This document shows, piece after piece, positions 1 to 9,284 of a stretch of 64,000 nt of DNA. Where the stretch lies: contig NZ_MRCB01000007.1 of the NCBI RefSeq assembly GCF_001904635.1, forward strand, positions 62,001 through 126,000, in the 5' to 3' direction. The notes under the pieces were generated by a model that was not told the DNA's origin, ran no database searches, and was given only the letters and a program-made list of their open reading frames with translations. The stretch is from Hydrococcus rivularis NIES-593 (lineage in GTDB: Bacteria > Cyanobacteriota > Cyanobacteriia > Cyanobacteriales > Microcystaceae). Within the stretch, counting starts at the first letter, position 1, and each line of letters begins with the position of its first letter. The position numbers and the translations under genes are program-made.

Positions 1-198
1 GTTAGGGGACAAGAATACGATCTGATCGTGCTGGATTTAACTCTGCCCAAGCTAGATGGGGTCAGCTTTTGTCAGCGACTTCGCCAACACCGCCTTGCTC
101 TTCCGATTTTAATGTTAACTGCCCGCGATACCATTGCCGACAAAATTACTGGTTTGGATGCGGGGGCAGATGACTACATGGTGAAAAAATTAAGCTAA
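1..198 (+). pseudogene. truncated response regulator receiver domain (5' end outside window)
   Basis: Reading frame 1 from the window edge encodes the middle of a CheY-like receiver domain. It has the phospho-acceptor stretch [13 protein letters not shown], the conserved Thr in MLTARD and the GADDYMVK segment that normally leads to Lys-Pro-Phe. Here it runs MVKKLS and stops at 196-198. The conserved K-P dipeptide, the last helix of the receiver and any OmpR-type DNA-binding domain are missing. The following 180 bases hold no continuation that I can see. I infer a 3'-deleted, probably non-functional gene; the start lies outside the window. Confidence 0.75.
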
Positions 199-379
199 CT
201 TTAACCAAAGCAGTTGGTTAGGGAACCCAGATGAATATGATTTCAGCTTGGTAAAAATTTTCCTGTTTGGAATGATATTCATCTTTCTTCTCAATTTTGC
301 TCGAACTTAGCGATTTCTCAACCGTCACTTATCTACAGTGCCTTCGCTTGTATTATGTCCGTCACTTGATTGAGAGATT

Positions 380-1633
380 ATGAAGCAAACGATCGGTTGC
401 GTTAATCAGATAAAAACGATTCAATTATTGCCGCAAAATCAGACTGCTAAATCGACCTACGCTTTGATATCGGTGGATGACGACCGATGCGAGCAACATG
501 TCTACGTGCGATCGCTAGGACTGGCGCTAGCGCAACGAGGATGCCAAGTCGATATATTTACCCGCCGCCAAGACCCCGACCAGCCTGCCATTACCAATCG
601 CGCGTCGGGATGTCGAATCATTCGCCTGACAGCGGGTCCCACTCGGTTTATTCCCCAAGATGAATTGTTCGAGCATTTACCAGCTTTTCTAGAAGCTTGG
701 TTAGCCTTTCAAGGCTGCTGCGATCGCCATTACAGTCTGATTCATACCAATTATTGGCTTTCTGGTTGGGTGGGTTTACAACTCAAATCTCGGCTGAAAT
801 TACCTCTGGTTCATACCTATCACTCCATCGGTTCTGTCAAATATGAAGATACAGAACCCATGCCTAGGATCGCTAGTGCCCGATTGGTAGTCGAATGGGC
901 ATGTTTACAAGAAGCCGATTGCGTGGTGGCAACTAGTCCCCAAGAAAAGATCGATCTGCGCTGGTTAGTCTCTAGACGGGGACGAATTCGAGTCATTCCC
1001 TATGGGATTGACATACAACCTTTTTCCTCGCTGGTTAAAGCCACTGCTCGCCAACAGTTAGGTATTTCGCCAAAAACTAAAACCATTTTGTACGTGGGGA
1101 GTTTTGAGAGGCGCAAGGGGATTGAAACTCTTATCAAAGCCTGCGCTCAGTTACCTCGGCGATTTCAGCTGTATTTGGTAGACAGAAGCGAGCAGAGTAG
1201 CAGTGACGAGCAAGAGCGTATTAGAGCGTTGATTTGGGAATGGGGATTGGAAGGGATTACAACCTTTGCTAAGCCAATCCCGCCGCAACAGTTACCCGCT
1301 TACTACGCCGCCGCCGATGTTTGCGTGGTTCCCAGTGACTACGAATCCCTCGGACTGGTTGCGATTGAAGCAATGGCTGCGGGAATCCCTGTCATTGCTA
1401 GCCATGTGGGAGGACTGCGGCACGCCGTCATCCATGGCGAAACCGGACTGCTGGTTCCTCCTAGTAATCCTGAAGCTTTGGCATACGCGCTCTGGGCAGT
1501 GTTGAGCAATTCAAAATTAGCGCGGTCTTGGGGAGAAGCTGGCTCAAAACGAGTCCAGTTGCATTTCAATAGTGCTACAGTCGCCGCTCGAATCCATCAA
1601 CTCTATCGATCGCTTACCCAAATCTACCAATAG
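380..1633 (+). CDS. glycosyltransferase family 4 (GT-B fold)
   Basis: A 417-residue retaining GT-B glycosyltransferase of the GT4 group, expected to move a sugar from a nucleotide sugar onto a lipid, sugar or polysaccharide acceptor in the cytoplasm. The N-terminal acceptor domain includes HTYHSIGSVKYEDTEPMPR, a segment typical of sucrose-phosphate-synthase-like GT4 enzymes. The C-terminal donor domain starts near LYVGSFERRKGIETL (about residue 238). It has the E-x7-E motif in ESLGLVAIEAMAAG and the GETGLLVPP loop. Length is normal. The ATG at 380 is preceded by a GAGAG-like ribosome site. It stands alone between a truncated regulator and a P-type ATPase, so the substrate cannot be inferred from context. 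Confidence 0.85.
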   Translation: MKQTIGCVNQIKTIQLLPQNQTAKSTYALISVDDDRCEQHVYVRSLGLALAQRGCQVDIFTRRQDPDQPAITNRASGCRIIRLTAGPTRFIPQDELFEHLPAFLEAWLAFQGCCDRHYSLIHTNYWLSGWVGLQLKSRLKLPLVHTYHSIGSVKYEDTEPMPRIASARLVVEWACLQEADCVVATSPQEKIDLRWLVSRRGRIRVIPYGIDIQPFSSLVKATARQQLGISPKTKTILYVGSFERRKGIETLIKACAQLPRRFQLYLVDRSEQSSSDEQERIRALIWEWGLEGITTFAKPIPPQQLPAYYAAADVCVVPSDYESLGLVAIEAMAAGIPVIASHVGGLRHAVIHGETGLLVPPSNPEALAYALWAVLSNSKLARSWGEAGSKRVQLHFNSATVAARIHQLYRSLTQIYQ

Positions 1634-1796
1634 GAAGATGAAAATTATTATTGAACAAATATGAAATAAATAATGGCATAACTGTCATTTTTCCATCACA
1701 TTTACTTGGTAAGTTAACCGTTATGCAATCTGGCGCGCTCGCTTAATAACAAGCTTAGAAACTTTATCTGCCAGGATAAATCTTGGAGTAAAAAAT

Positions 1797-4529
1797 ATGA
1801 CAGCAACTACTCAAAAACCCTTGCCGTCGTACCAGTGGCATCATCTATCAATACGGGAAGTTGCCGGACATTTAGATAGTAATTTAGAAGCGGGTTTAAC
1901 ATCGGCTGAGGTAGCCAAGCGACGAGAGCGTTTTGGTGCTAACGAACTGGTGGGAAAACCGGGGAAAAGTCCCATCGTGCGCTTTCTTCTTCAATTTAAC
2001 CAACCCCTGCTATATATTTTGCTCGTCGCGGGGACAATTAAGGCTATTTTGGGTGAGTGGGTCAACGCTTGGGTCATTTGGGGCGTAACTCTGATTAACG
2101 CCATTGTTGGATTCGTGCAAGAATCCAAAGCCGAAAGCGCGATCGCAGCCTTAGCCTCCTCAGTACAAACCGAAGCAACGGTCATTCGCGACGGACAAAA
2201 AGTCAGAATCCCTTCATCTGAGATCGTGCCAGGAGATTTGGTATTACTGACTTCTGGGGACAAAGTACCAGCCGATTTGCGACTCATTGAAATCCGAAAC
2301 CTACAAGTCAATGAATCTGCTCTCACTGGCGAATCCGTTGCCGTCGAAAAAAATCTTCAACCCCTCGATGCCGATGCACCTTTAGCAGAGCGAACCAATA
2401 TGGCTTATGCCGGCAGCTTTGTTACGTTTGGGCAAGGAAAGGGAATTGTTGTCGCGATCGCCCAGGAAACGGAAACTGGACGAATTTCCCAGTTGATGGA
2501 GCAGCAAACTCTTCTTAAAACGCCATTAACCCGCAAATTCGATAAATTTAGCCGTGTTTTACTCTATATCATTTTGGCAGTAGCAGCACTGACATTTGCC
2601 GTCGGTTTGGGATACGGTTATTCCTGGGTAGAAATGTTTGAGGCAGCCGTCGCCTTGGCAGTGAGTGCAATTCCCGAAGGCTTACCTGCGGTTGTAACCA
2701 TTACCCTAGCGATCGGCGTTTCCCGGATGGCTCGTCGTCATGCGATTATCCGCAAATTACCCGCTGTAGAAACCCTCGGCAGTGCCACAGTCATCTGTTC
2801 GGATAAAACGGGTACGCTCACCGAAAATCAGATGACCGTGCAAGCTATCTACGCAGGAGGACAACGGTATCGCGTTAGTGGTGAAGGTTATGCTCCAAAA
2901 GGAGCAATCTTTCTCGATGAAGCACCAGTCAATCTAGATGAGTCTCCCGTACTTGGGGAGTGTCTAATCGCGGGATTGTTATGCAATGATTCTTGCCTAG
3001 AATTCAAAGATGGTAGGTGGAATGTTGTTGGCGATCCGACGGAAGGTGCTCTGATTGTCGTAGCCAACAAAGCAGGATGCATTCGCGACGAGTTAGAACA
3101 AAAAATGCCCAGGCTCGATGTAATTCCCTTCGAGTCCGAGTTTCAGTACATGGCAACTTTGCATGAGAACGGGGAAGCAAGCACGAAATCCAAAATTATC
3201 TACGTGAAAGGATCGGTAGAGGTAATTCTCTCTCGCTCCACGCAGAAGCTCGATGCCCAAGGTAATTTAACTCCCCTCGACCCAAATATAATTTATCAAG
3301 AAGCCGATGCGATGGCAGCGCAAGGGTTACGGGTACTGGCGTTCGCTAAAAAACTCGTCTCTAACGAGCAAAACTCTCTAGACCATGAAGACATCGAAGA
3401 AGGTCTAATCTTTATCGGGTTGCAGGGGATGATCGATCCGCCCCGACAGGAGGCAATTAGAGCGGTAGCCGCTTGTAAAACAGCAGGGATCCAAGTGAAG
3501 ATGATTACTGGAGATCATGCCGTTACTGCGCGAGCGATCGCGGCTCGCATGGGATTGGAAAAGCATGGGGAAGTTCTCGCCTTTACCGGACAGGAACTGA
3601 GTCGCATGGATAACCAAGCACTGGCAAATGCGATCGAAGAAGGGGTAGTGTTTGCCCGCGTCGCACCCGAACAGAAATTGCGGTTGGTTGAAGCCCTACA
3701 ATCCAAGGGCGAAGTCGTTGCCATGACGGGAGATGGGGTTAATGATGCCCCTGCGCTCAAGCAAGCTGATATTGGCATCGCAATGGGCAAGGCTGGTACG
3801 GAAGTCGCCAAGGAAGCGGCTGACGCGATTTTGACCGACGATAACTTCGCTTCGATTGAAGCGGCGGTTGAGGAAGGACGTACTGTCTATCGAAATTTGC
3901 TCAAAGCGATCGCTTTTATCCTACCCGTCAATGGTGGGGAATCAATGACGATTTTGATTAGCGTATTGCTTGCTAGGGATTTGCCGATTTTAGCGCTACA
4001 AGTTCTTTGGCTCAATATGGTCAATTCCATCGCCATGACGGTTCCTCTTGCCTTCGAGCCAAAATCCGAACAGATCATGCAACAGACTCCGCGCAGCCCC
4101 AAAGAACCTTTGCTTTCTAGAAGTTTATTAAAACGCATCTTAGCAATTTCTGTATTTAATTGGATTCTCATTTTTGGCGTATTTGAATGGATCGAAGCGA
4201 CGACGGGAAATATTGCTCTCGCCCGCACGATGGCAATTCAAGCCTTAGTATCGGGGCGTATTTTTTATCTATTGAGCATCAGTCAATTAGGAACTACTAT
4301 TTTTAATAGAATTCGAGGCAGAAACGAACGAATAACAGATGCCTGGGCCATTATTATCGGGATTGTTGGCGCGATAATGTTGCAGGTAATTTTCAGTCAA
4401 TGGAATCTGATGAACGAGCTATTTTCGACAGCACCATTGAACTTAGATCGATGGCTAATTTGCTTGTTATTAGGTTTACCGATGATTTTAGTTGCGGCTT
4501 GGGTCAATCGTTTCGATCCCCTCGATTGA
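1797..4529 (+). CDS. P2-type cation-transporting ATPase (PacL-like)
   Basis: A 910-residue P-type ATPase that drives ion transport by ATP hydrolysis through an aspartyl-phosphate. Landmarks in order are an N-terminal cation-ATPase domain, SALTGES (about 176, actuator), PEGLPAVVT in M4, CSDKTGTLTENQ (phosphorylated Asp about 336), TGDGVNDAP (about 644) and six C-terminal membrane segments. Architecture and length fit the SERCA/PMR1/PacL branch. M4 keeps the PEGL motif and M5 has VNGGES. M6 reads LWLNMVNSIAM, where Ca2+ pumps have LWVNLVTDG, so two oxygen ligands of the calcium site are replaced (Asn and Ser). The transported ion may therefore not be Ca2+. ATG at 1797 follows a TTGGAG ribosome site. 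The gene opens a block of ion transporters. Confidence 0.9.
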   Translation: MTATTQKPLPSYQWHHLSIREVAGHLDSNLEAGLTSAEVAKRRERFGANELVGKPGKSPIVRFLLQFNQPLLYILLVAGTIKAILGEWVNAWVIWGVTLINAIVGFVQESKAESAIAALASSVQTEATVIRDGQKVRIPSSEIVPGDLVLLTSGDKVPADLRLIEIRNLQVNESALTGESVAVEKNLQPLDADAPLAERTNMAYAGSFVTFGQGKGIVVAIAQETETGRISQLMEQQTLLKTPLTRKFDKFSRVLLYIILAVAALTFAVGLGYGYSWVEMFEAAVALAVSAIPEGLPAVVTITLAIGVSRMARRHAIIRKLPAVETLGSATVICSDKTGTLTENQMTVQAIYAGGQRYRVSGEGYAPKGAIFLDEAPVNLDESPVLGECLIAGLLCNDSCLEFKDGRWNVVGDPTEGALIVVANKAGCIRDELEQKMPRLDVIPFESEFQYMATLHENGEASTKSKIIYVKGSVEVILSRSTQKLDAQGNLTPLDPNIIYQEADAMAAQGLRVLAFAKKLVSNEQNSLDHEDIEEGLIFIGLQGMIDPPRQEAIRAVAACKTAGIQVKMITGDHAVTARAIAARMGLEKHGEVLAFTGQELSRMDNQALANAIEEGVVFARVAPEQKLRLVEALQSKGEVVAMTGDGVNDAPALKQADIGIAMGKAGTEVAKEAADAILTDDNFASIEAAVEEGRTVYRNLLKAIAFILPVNGGESMTILISVLLARDLPILALQVLWLNMVNSIAMTVPLAFEPKSEQIMQQTPRSPKEPLLSRSLLKRILAISVFNWILIFGVFEWIEATTGNIALARTMAIQALVSGRIFYLLSISQLGTTIFNRIRGRNERITDAWAIIIGIVGAIMLQVIFSQWNLMNELFSTAPLNLDRWLICLLLGLPMILVAAWVNRFDPLD

Positions 4530-4898
4530 TTTCATTAAATAAATCATCATGTAGTGCCAGTAGTGCGAACATCTTGCTCGCGTGTAATACCAATTTTCAT
4601 GTTTTCACGATATACATTCTTCTCCCCTCTCCCAAATAGGGAGAAGGGTTGGGGGTGAGGGCAAGCAACCCTCTCTACTATGACTTTTGAAAATTGGTAT
4701 AAGCCAGAATGATTTTCGGGTGAGCGAGACGCTCACACTACGAGCTAGGAAATAGTTATGTTTATACCATTTCTAAAAAAGAACGCTACAGATGCTTAAT
4801 GAAAAAGCCTTACACCCAGAGCTGTTGACTAATTTATAATTCGTAATTCTCAATTAAAATATAAAAACATTGAATTTTTAGCAAATTAACCATCGAAA
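4530..4898. other. repeat-rich intergenic region
   Basis: No gene seen. The region lies between the 3' ends of the convergent ATPase and TauE genes. It holds short repeats of the type gtagtgcgaacatcttgctcg and gagcgagacgctcacac, the MITE-like repeat at 4585-4702, and a tract (about 4755-4850, with ataccatttct and cagagctgttgac) that recurs in similar order at 11701-11935. Confidence 0.6.
4585..4702. repeat. MITE-like repeat, copy A
   Basis: A 118-bp element bounded by 15-bp inverted ends, taataccaattttca at the left and tgaaaattggtataa at the right. Between them is a G/C-skewed hairpin core (ctcccctctcccaaatagg, then gagaagggttgggggtgag). A second copy with the same left end and core lies at 11549-11667. 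No coding capacity. Confidence 0.8.
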
Positions 4899-5699
4899 CT
4901 AGGTTACTGGCTTGTGATGGGCTAACTTTAGGGCTGATAACAAGAGAATTGTACCCAGAATTATATATAAAAGAGAACTTGATACATATTTCAGAAGATT
5001 ACTACCAATTAACGCCCCTAAGATAGAACCAAATGCCATCGCAACGAGAAATTCTCGCTCTAATTTAATCTCCTTAAATCTTGGCTGATTTCTGTATTTG
5101 AATAGCCCCATCATAATCGTAGGAATACTAATCGCAAGACTCAAACTTCCCGCTAATTTGATATCAATTGCAAAAATCAGAACGATCGTTGGTATTATTA
5201 ATTCTCCTCCTGCTACACCGAGCATACTACTAAAGATCCCGATCGCAATTCCCGCCACAAAACCCATTCCCATTCTCAGTAAGTCTGGAAGTTGCCGACT
5301 CTCCACACTGAAGATAACATTATGTCCAATCAGTAAGATGCTTATAAAAACTAAAAAAACGACAACAATTCGATTTAATTGTCGTTCGTTAATTCGAGTT
5401 GCATGGCTAACACCAAGATAAGAACCGATGAGAGAGCCTGCCAGAATATTAAGGATTGTCGCTAGATGAGCAACAACATCTTCCAAACCCACAATACCAC
5501 TACGAAAAATAAAGGAAAAAATGACAGTAACGAGGCTAATAATAAGATTAATAATAATCGCTTGTAGGGTATGATATTTAAAAATGCCGACTAGAACTGG
5601 TAGGCGAAACTCAGCGCCGCCTAAGCCAATAAGACCTCCGAGAATTCCTACTAACCCTCCCCAAGCAAATGCCCAACTATTCCGCATCGAAATCTCCAC
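4899..5699 (-). CDS. TauE/SafE family permease (DUF81)
   Basis: A 266-residue multispanning membrane protein of the TauE/SafE family, which exports sulfite, sulfoacetate or other organic anions in characterised members. It shows the duplicated half-structure with glycine-rich motifs: WGGLVGILGGLIGLGGAEFRLP near the N terminus and GIFSSMLGVAGGELIIPT in the second half. About seven or eight hydrophobic segments are visible. The start chosen is ATG at 5699; an ATG four codons later is also possible. It converges on the P-type ATPase and diverges from mgtE across 150 bp. A second, diverged family member lies at 10728-11495. The substrate is unknown. Confidence 0.8.
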   Translation of the reverse strand: MEISMRNSWAFAWGGLVGILGGLIGLGGAEFRLPVLVGIFKYHTLQAIIINLIISLVTVIFSFIFRSGIVGLEDVVAHLATILNILAGSLIGSYLGVSHATRINERQLNRIVVVFLVFISILLIGHNVIFSVESRQLPDLLRMGMGFVAGIAIGIFSSMLGVAGGELIIPTIVLIFAIDIKLAGSLSLAISIPTIMMGLFKYRNQPRFKEIKLEREFLVAMAFGSILGALIGSNLLKYVSSSLLYIILGTILLLSALKLAHHKPVT

Positions 5700-5849
5700 A
5701 CTTTCAACAGCGGTATTATGAACGATTTACTGTTTGGATGAAGCGATCGATTTAACATTAATTTAACTTGCTCGTGCGATTGTCATTTTTTCGTCATTTT
5801 TATTGTTCAAACTTATAAAGGTTTTAAAACCCAACTGGAGTCAACTGTC

Positions 5850-7244
5850 GTGATTGAGGATCAACCTTCTCCTTCACCTTACCAAACGAGGGAAGAACTA
5901 AGGGAGTTAGTTCGATCGCAACTACAGGCATTGCTAGAGCGAGAGAACTTTGAAGGTGCTAAAGCTCTACTGGTTCCCGTACAGCCTGTAGACATTGCGG
6001 CAGTTATCGCCGAGTTGCCAATACAAATGCAAGCGATCGCATTTCGCTTGCTTTCTAAAGACGAGGCGATCGAAGTATACGAATATCTAGACTCTAGCGT
6101 ACAGCAAGAACTCATCAAGGAATTTAAACACCAAGATGTCCTCGATATCGTTGACAAAATGTCGCCCGACGATCGAGCGCGATTGTTTGATGAGTTGCCA
6201 GCCAAAGTCGTTCGTCGTCTGCTCAATCAACTCAGTCCCACAGAACGAGAAGCTACTACCCTGCTTTTGGGCTACCAACCCAGCACGGCTGGGAGAATTA
6301 TGACCACAGAGTATATTGCTCTTAAGGAGAGTTCTACAGTTGCTCAAGCCCTAGAGCGAGTTCGCAGTCTAGCCAATGTCAAAGAAACGATCTACTACTT
6401 ATACATTATCGATGCTTCTCGTCACTTGACTGGCGTTCTCACGCTGCGCGGTTTATTAACTGCTGATTCAGAACAAATTGTAAGCGCGATCGCAAAACGA
6501 GAGGTTATCTTCGTCCACACGAATACCGACCAAGAAGAAGTCGCCAGGATCGTTCGCGATTATGACTTTGGAGCAGTCCCCGTGGTAGATAGCGAACAGC
6601 GTCTCGTCGGAATTATCACCATTGACGATGTCCTCGATGTCATCGAACAAGAAACGACAGAGGATATTTATACCCTTGGTGGGGTGCAATCCGGAGGCGA
6701 TAAATACTTCCAAACAAACAACTTATTTCAAATTGCTCGCAAGCGAGTTGTTTGGTTGTTCGTTCTCCTCATTGCCAATACTGCTACCAGTGCCGTTATT
6801 GCTGGTCAAGAAGAGATAATCGAACAGGTTGTTGCTTTGGCTGCCTTTATTCCTTTACTCATTGATACTGGTGGGAATGTGGGGGCGCAGTCTTCTACTG
6901 TAGTCATTCGAGGTCTAAATCTCAAAGAAGTTCACCTCAAAAGAGCGTTGGCAACGATTTCACGAGAAACAATTGTTGGCATATTGCTCGGCGCGATGTT
7001 GGGGCTAGTGGTAATTTTGTGGGCTTATTTTCTCGAAGGAAGTTGGGGTGTGTCGCTAGTAGTGGGAATTAGCTTGCTAGCGATCTCTTTCTTAGCTGCT
7101 GTAGCAGGTACGGCGTTACCTTTTTTGTTTAGCAAACTCGGTCTAGATCCAGCCTTGATGTCGGCACCCTTTATTACTTCCGTCGTTGATGTTTTAGGGG
7201 TCTTAATTTATCTGTGGCTGGCACGGCTGATTTTGCAACTGTAG
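5850..7244 (+). CDS. mgtE: magnesium transporter MgtE
   Basis: A 464-residue MgtE-type Mg2+ channel/transporter of normal family length. The N-terminal MgtE_N superhelical domain (about 20-140) carries LPIQMQAIAFRLL and MSPDDRARLFDELP repeats. A CBS-domain pair follows (about 145-270, with GAVPVVDSEQRLVGIITIDDVLDVI). The C-terminal five-helix pore (about 290-464) has LIDTGGNVGAQSSTVVIRGL, the conserved pore motif. The cytosolic domains normally sense Mg2+ and close the channel. The start is GTG at 5850. The 3' end lies next to, or overlaps by up to 31 nt, the truncated antiporter reading frame, so the two were probably co-transcribed. Confidence 0.93.
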   Translation: MIEDQPSPSPYQTREELRELVRSQLQALLERENFEGAKALLVPVQPVDIAAVIAELPIQMQAIAFRLLSKDEAIEVYEYLDSSVQQELIKEFKHQDVLDIVDKMSPDDRARLFDELPAKVVRRLLNQLSPTEREATTLLLGYQPSTAGRIMTTEYIALKESSTVAQALERVRSLANVKETIYYLYIIDASRHLTGVLTLRGLLTADSEQIVSAIAKREVIFVHTNTDQEEVARIVRDYDFGAVPVVDSEQRLVGIITIDDVLDVIEQETTEDIYTLGGVQSGGDKYFQTNNLFQIARKRVVWLFVLLIANTATSAVIAGQEEIIEQVVALAAFIPLLIDTGGNVGAQSSTVVIRGLNLKEVHLKRALATISRETIVGILLGAMLGLVVILWAYFLEGSWGVSLVVGISLLAISFLAAVAGTALPFLFSKLGLDPALMSAPFITSVVDVLGVLIYLWLARLILQL

Positions 7245-7270
7245 CATTTGCCATCCCAGGGAGAACGGGA

Positions 7271-7801
7271 ATGTTAGAGAGTGCGATCTGGATTTTGTGG
7301 ATGGGCTTTTTTGTCGGTCAGATTGCCCGTCGCCTGGGAGCGCCAGCCTTAATCGGTATGATTTTAGTGGGAATCGTTCTCGGCCCGCAAGTTAGAAATG
7401 CGATCGCACCCAATGTCCTTGCTGCTGCCGACGACCTGCGAACCATTGCTGTCACGATTATTCTCATGAAAGCTGGCTTGGGGTTAGACAGAGAAAAGCT
7501 ACAACAGCAGGGTACGGTAGCGCTGCACCTGGGATTTCTTCCGGCAACAATTGAAGCCGTAGCGATCGCGATTGCTGCTACAATCCTGTTCGACTTCGAT
7601 TTTCTGAGTGGGTTACTGTTTGGTTGTGTTATTGGTGCCGAATCTCCAGCCGTTATCGTGCCGGGGATGTTGCGACTCAAAAGTACTGGATGGGGAGTCA
7701 CCAAAGGCATTCCCGATGCCATTTTGACTGAAAGTGCGCTCTCCGATGTATTGCTGCTTTTGCTCTTTAGACTTATACAAATATTTATTATTGTCATTTA
7801 A
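7271..7801 (+). pseudogene. 3'-truncated cation:proton antiporter
   Basis: The N-terminal half of a CPA-type Na+(K+)/H+ exchanger. Membrane helices include FFVGQIARRLGAPALIGMIL, GLGLDREKLQQQG and CVIGAESPAVIVPGML, which resemble the first six or so segments of the family. Family members usually exceed 400 residues; this frame stops after 176 (195 if GTG 7214 is used). The last residues, RLIQIFIIVI, follow a normal-looking SALSDVLLLLLF, and no continuation in any frame is seen in the next 280 bases. I infer a deletion that removed the 3' half. ATG 7271 lies 27 bp after the mgtE stop, and GTG 7214 would overlap mgtE. Confidence 0.7.
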
Positions 7802-7943
7802 TCTGGAATAGAAAAAACACTGCTACCAATCTACCTATTGAATTAAGATTTTTAAATCTCGATCTGTAGCAGGTACTTTTCTAATTGATATGAGGAGTTT
7901 GAGATTGAATAGCTTCTCTGCTCAAAAAAGATGCGACGATCGC

Positions 7944-7977
7944 GGTACGGGGTCGGAAGCACTTCTGACTCCGTACC
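7944..7977. repeat. 34-nt near-perfect inverted repeat
   Basis: GGTACGGGGTCGGAAG pairs with CTTCTGACTCCGTACC across a CA centre, with only two G-T wobbles. It sits in the gap between the truncated antiporter and the DUF389 gene. No T-run follows on the plus strand, so it looks like a dispersed cyanobacterial palindrome rather than a classical terminator. Confidence 0.7.
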
Positions 7978-8083
7978 AAAATCCTCCTACAGATATTCAG
8001 TAGCGAAAAAGAAATCTTGTAAAATTTTCACGAGGGTGGTCAATGTATACCTTGGGCTATATTGCTGATGGAGGAAGTGAATT

Positions 8084-9100
8084 TTGCAAGATCTCAATAA
8101 GATTCGCAATCGTTTTAATCGTTTCAAAAACAAAAAGATTCCCCCACAGCAACTTGAAGAAATTCGCAGCGGACTACTAGAAGAATCAAGCACTGATATG
8201 AATTATCTGACCCTGATTGTTGGGTCTTGTATTATTGCCACGTTGGGATTGCTTTCTAATAGCGCTGCTGTAATTATCGGCGCGATGATTATTGCACCGC
8301 TAATGTTACCGATTCGCGGGTTAGCATTTGGCGCTTTAGAAGGCAATATTCTTCTTTTTCGTAAAGCTTTAATTGCGATTACCATCGGGACAGTTCTATC
8401 AATTCTCTTAGCTTTATCTATAGGTTATTTAGTCGGATTACCCGAATTTGGTAGCGAAATTCTCAGTCGCTCTCGTCCTACTTTACTCGACTTAGGAATT
8501 GCTGTTGCTGCGGGAGGAATTAGCGGTTTTGCGAAAGTTAAACCGGAAATTTCTGGTAGTTTAGCCGGAACTGCGATCGCAGTTGCTCTAATGCCACCAA
8601 TATGCGTGATTGGCTTAGGTTTATCGCAAGCCAATTGGTCGCTCAGTATCGGTGCAACTCTACTTTATCTAACTAATTTGTTAGGAATTATTCTGGCTTG
8701 TATGCTAACGTTTTCGCTCGCGGGGTTTACGTCACTCAAACGTGCCAGGAAAGCACTTGTTCTTACGCTCGCTTTTACAGCAATAATTCTGATTCCCCTA
8801 AGCGCGAGCTTTTTTCAGTTGATAAGGCAAGCTCGACTGGAAGCTAGTTTAAGACAAGCACTACAGAATCGAACGATTACCTTTCAGCGAATGGTACTAC
8901 TTAATAGCAATGTCAATTGGTTAACCAATCCCCCTGAAGTTCATCTCAACGTTCGCACTAAAGAACCCGTAACGGCAAGACAAGTTATGTTCTTAGAAGA
9001 ATTTTTAAAACAAGAAATGGGTCAACCATTTACCTTGATTTTTGAAGTCGGGAAAATTGAAGAAGTGAGACGAGAAAATTTGAATAATTCTAACCAATAG
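8084..9100 (+). CDS. DUF389 (TIGR00341-type) membrane protein
   Basis: A 338-residue integral membrane protein of the DUF389 family, whose function is not established. The conserved core NYLTLIVGSCIIATLGLL followed by IIGAMIIAPLMLPIRGLAFG (about residues 44-90) is diagnostic. Further helices follow, with GISGFAKVKPEISGSLAGTA, then a hydrophilic C-terminal domain (about 260-338). The start is TTG at 8084, supported by a strong GGAGG nine bases upstream; no better ATG precedes the conserved region. It stands alone 280 bp after the truncated antiporter. The neighbouring transporters hint at a role in ion or envelope stress, but that is inference only. Confidence 0.8.
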   Translation: MQDLNKIRNRFNRFKNKKIPPQQLEEIRSGLLEESSTDMNYLTLIVGSCIIATLGLLSNSAAVIIGAMIIAPLMLPIRGLAFGALEGNILLFRKALIAITIGTVLSILLALSIGYLVGLPEFGSEILSRSRPTLLDLGIAVAAGGISGFAKVKPEISGSLAGTAIAVALMPPICVIGLGLSQANWSLSIGATLLYLTNLLGIILACMLTFSLAGFTSLKRARKALVLTLAFTAIILIPLSASFFQLIRQARLEASLRQALQNRTITFQRMVLLNSNVNWLTNPPEVHLNVRTKEPVTARQVMFLEEFLKQEMGQPFTLIFEVGKIEEVRRENLNNSNQ

Positions 9101-9284
9101 TAGATGTCTTTATTTTTGAAACCCCAAAATCGATCGAGAATTGAGTTAAAGGGAGCGATCGCTATGTCATTAGCCAGATGCAATTGTTTTGACGAAGAAT
9201 TAATCTGAATATCAAACATTTTTTTGAGCGATCGCAACTATGACTTCTTGAGGCTTGTTGGCAGAAGTTAGGAGGGAAGCTTAG

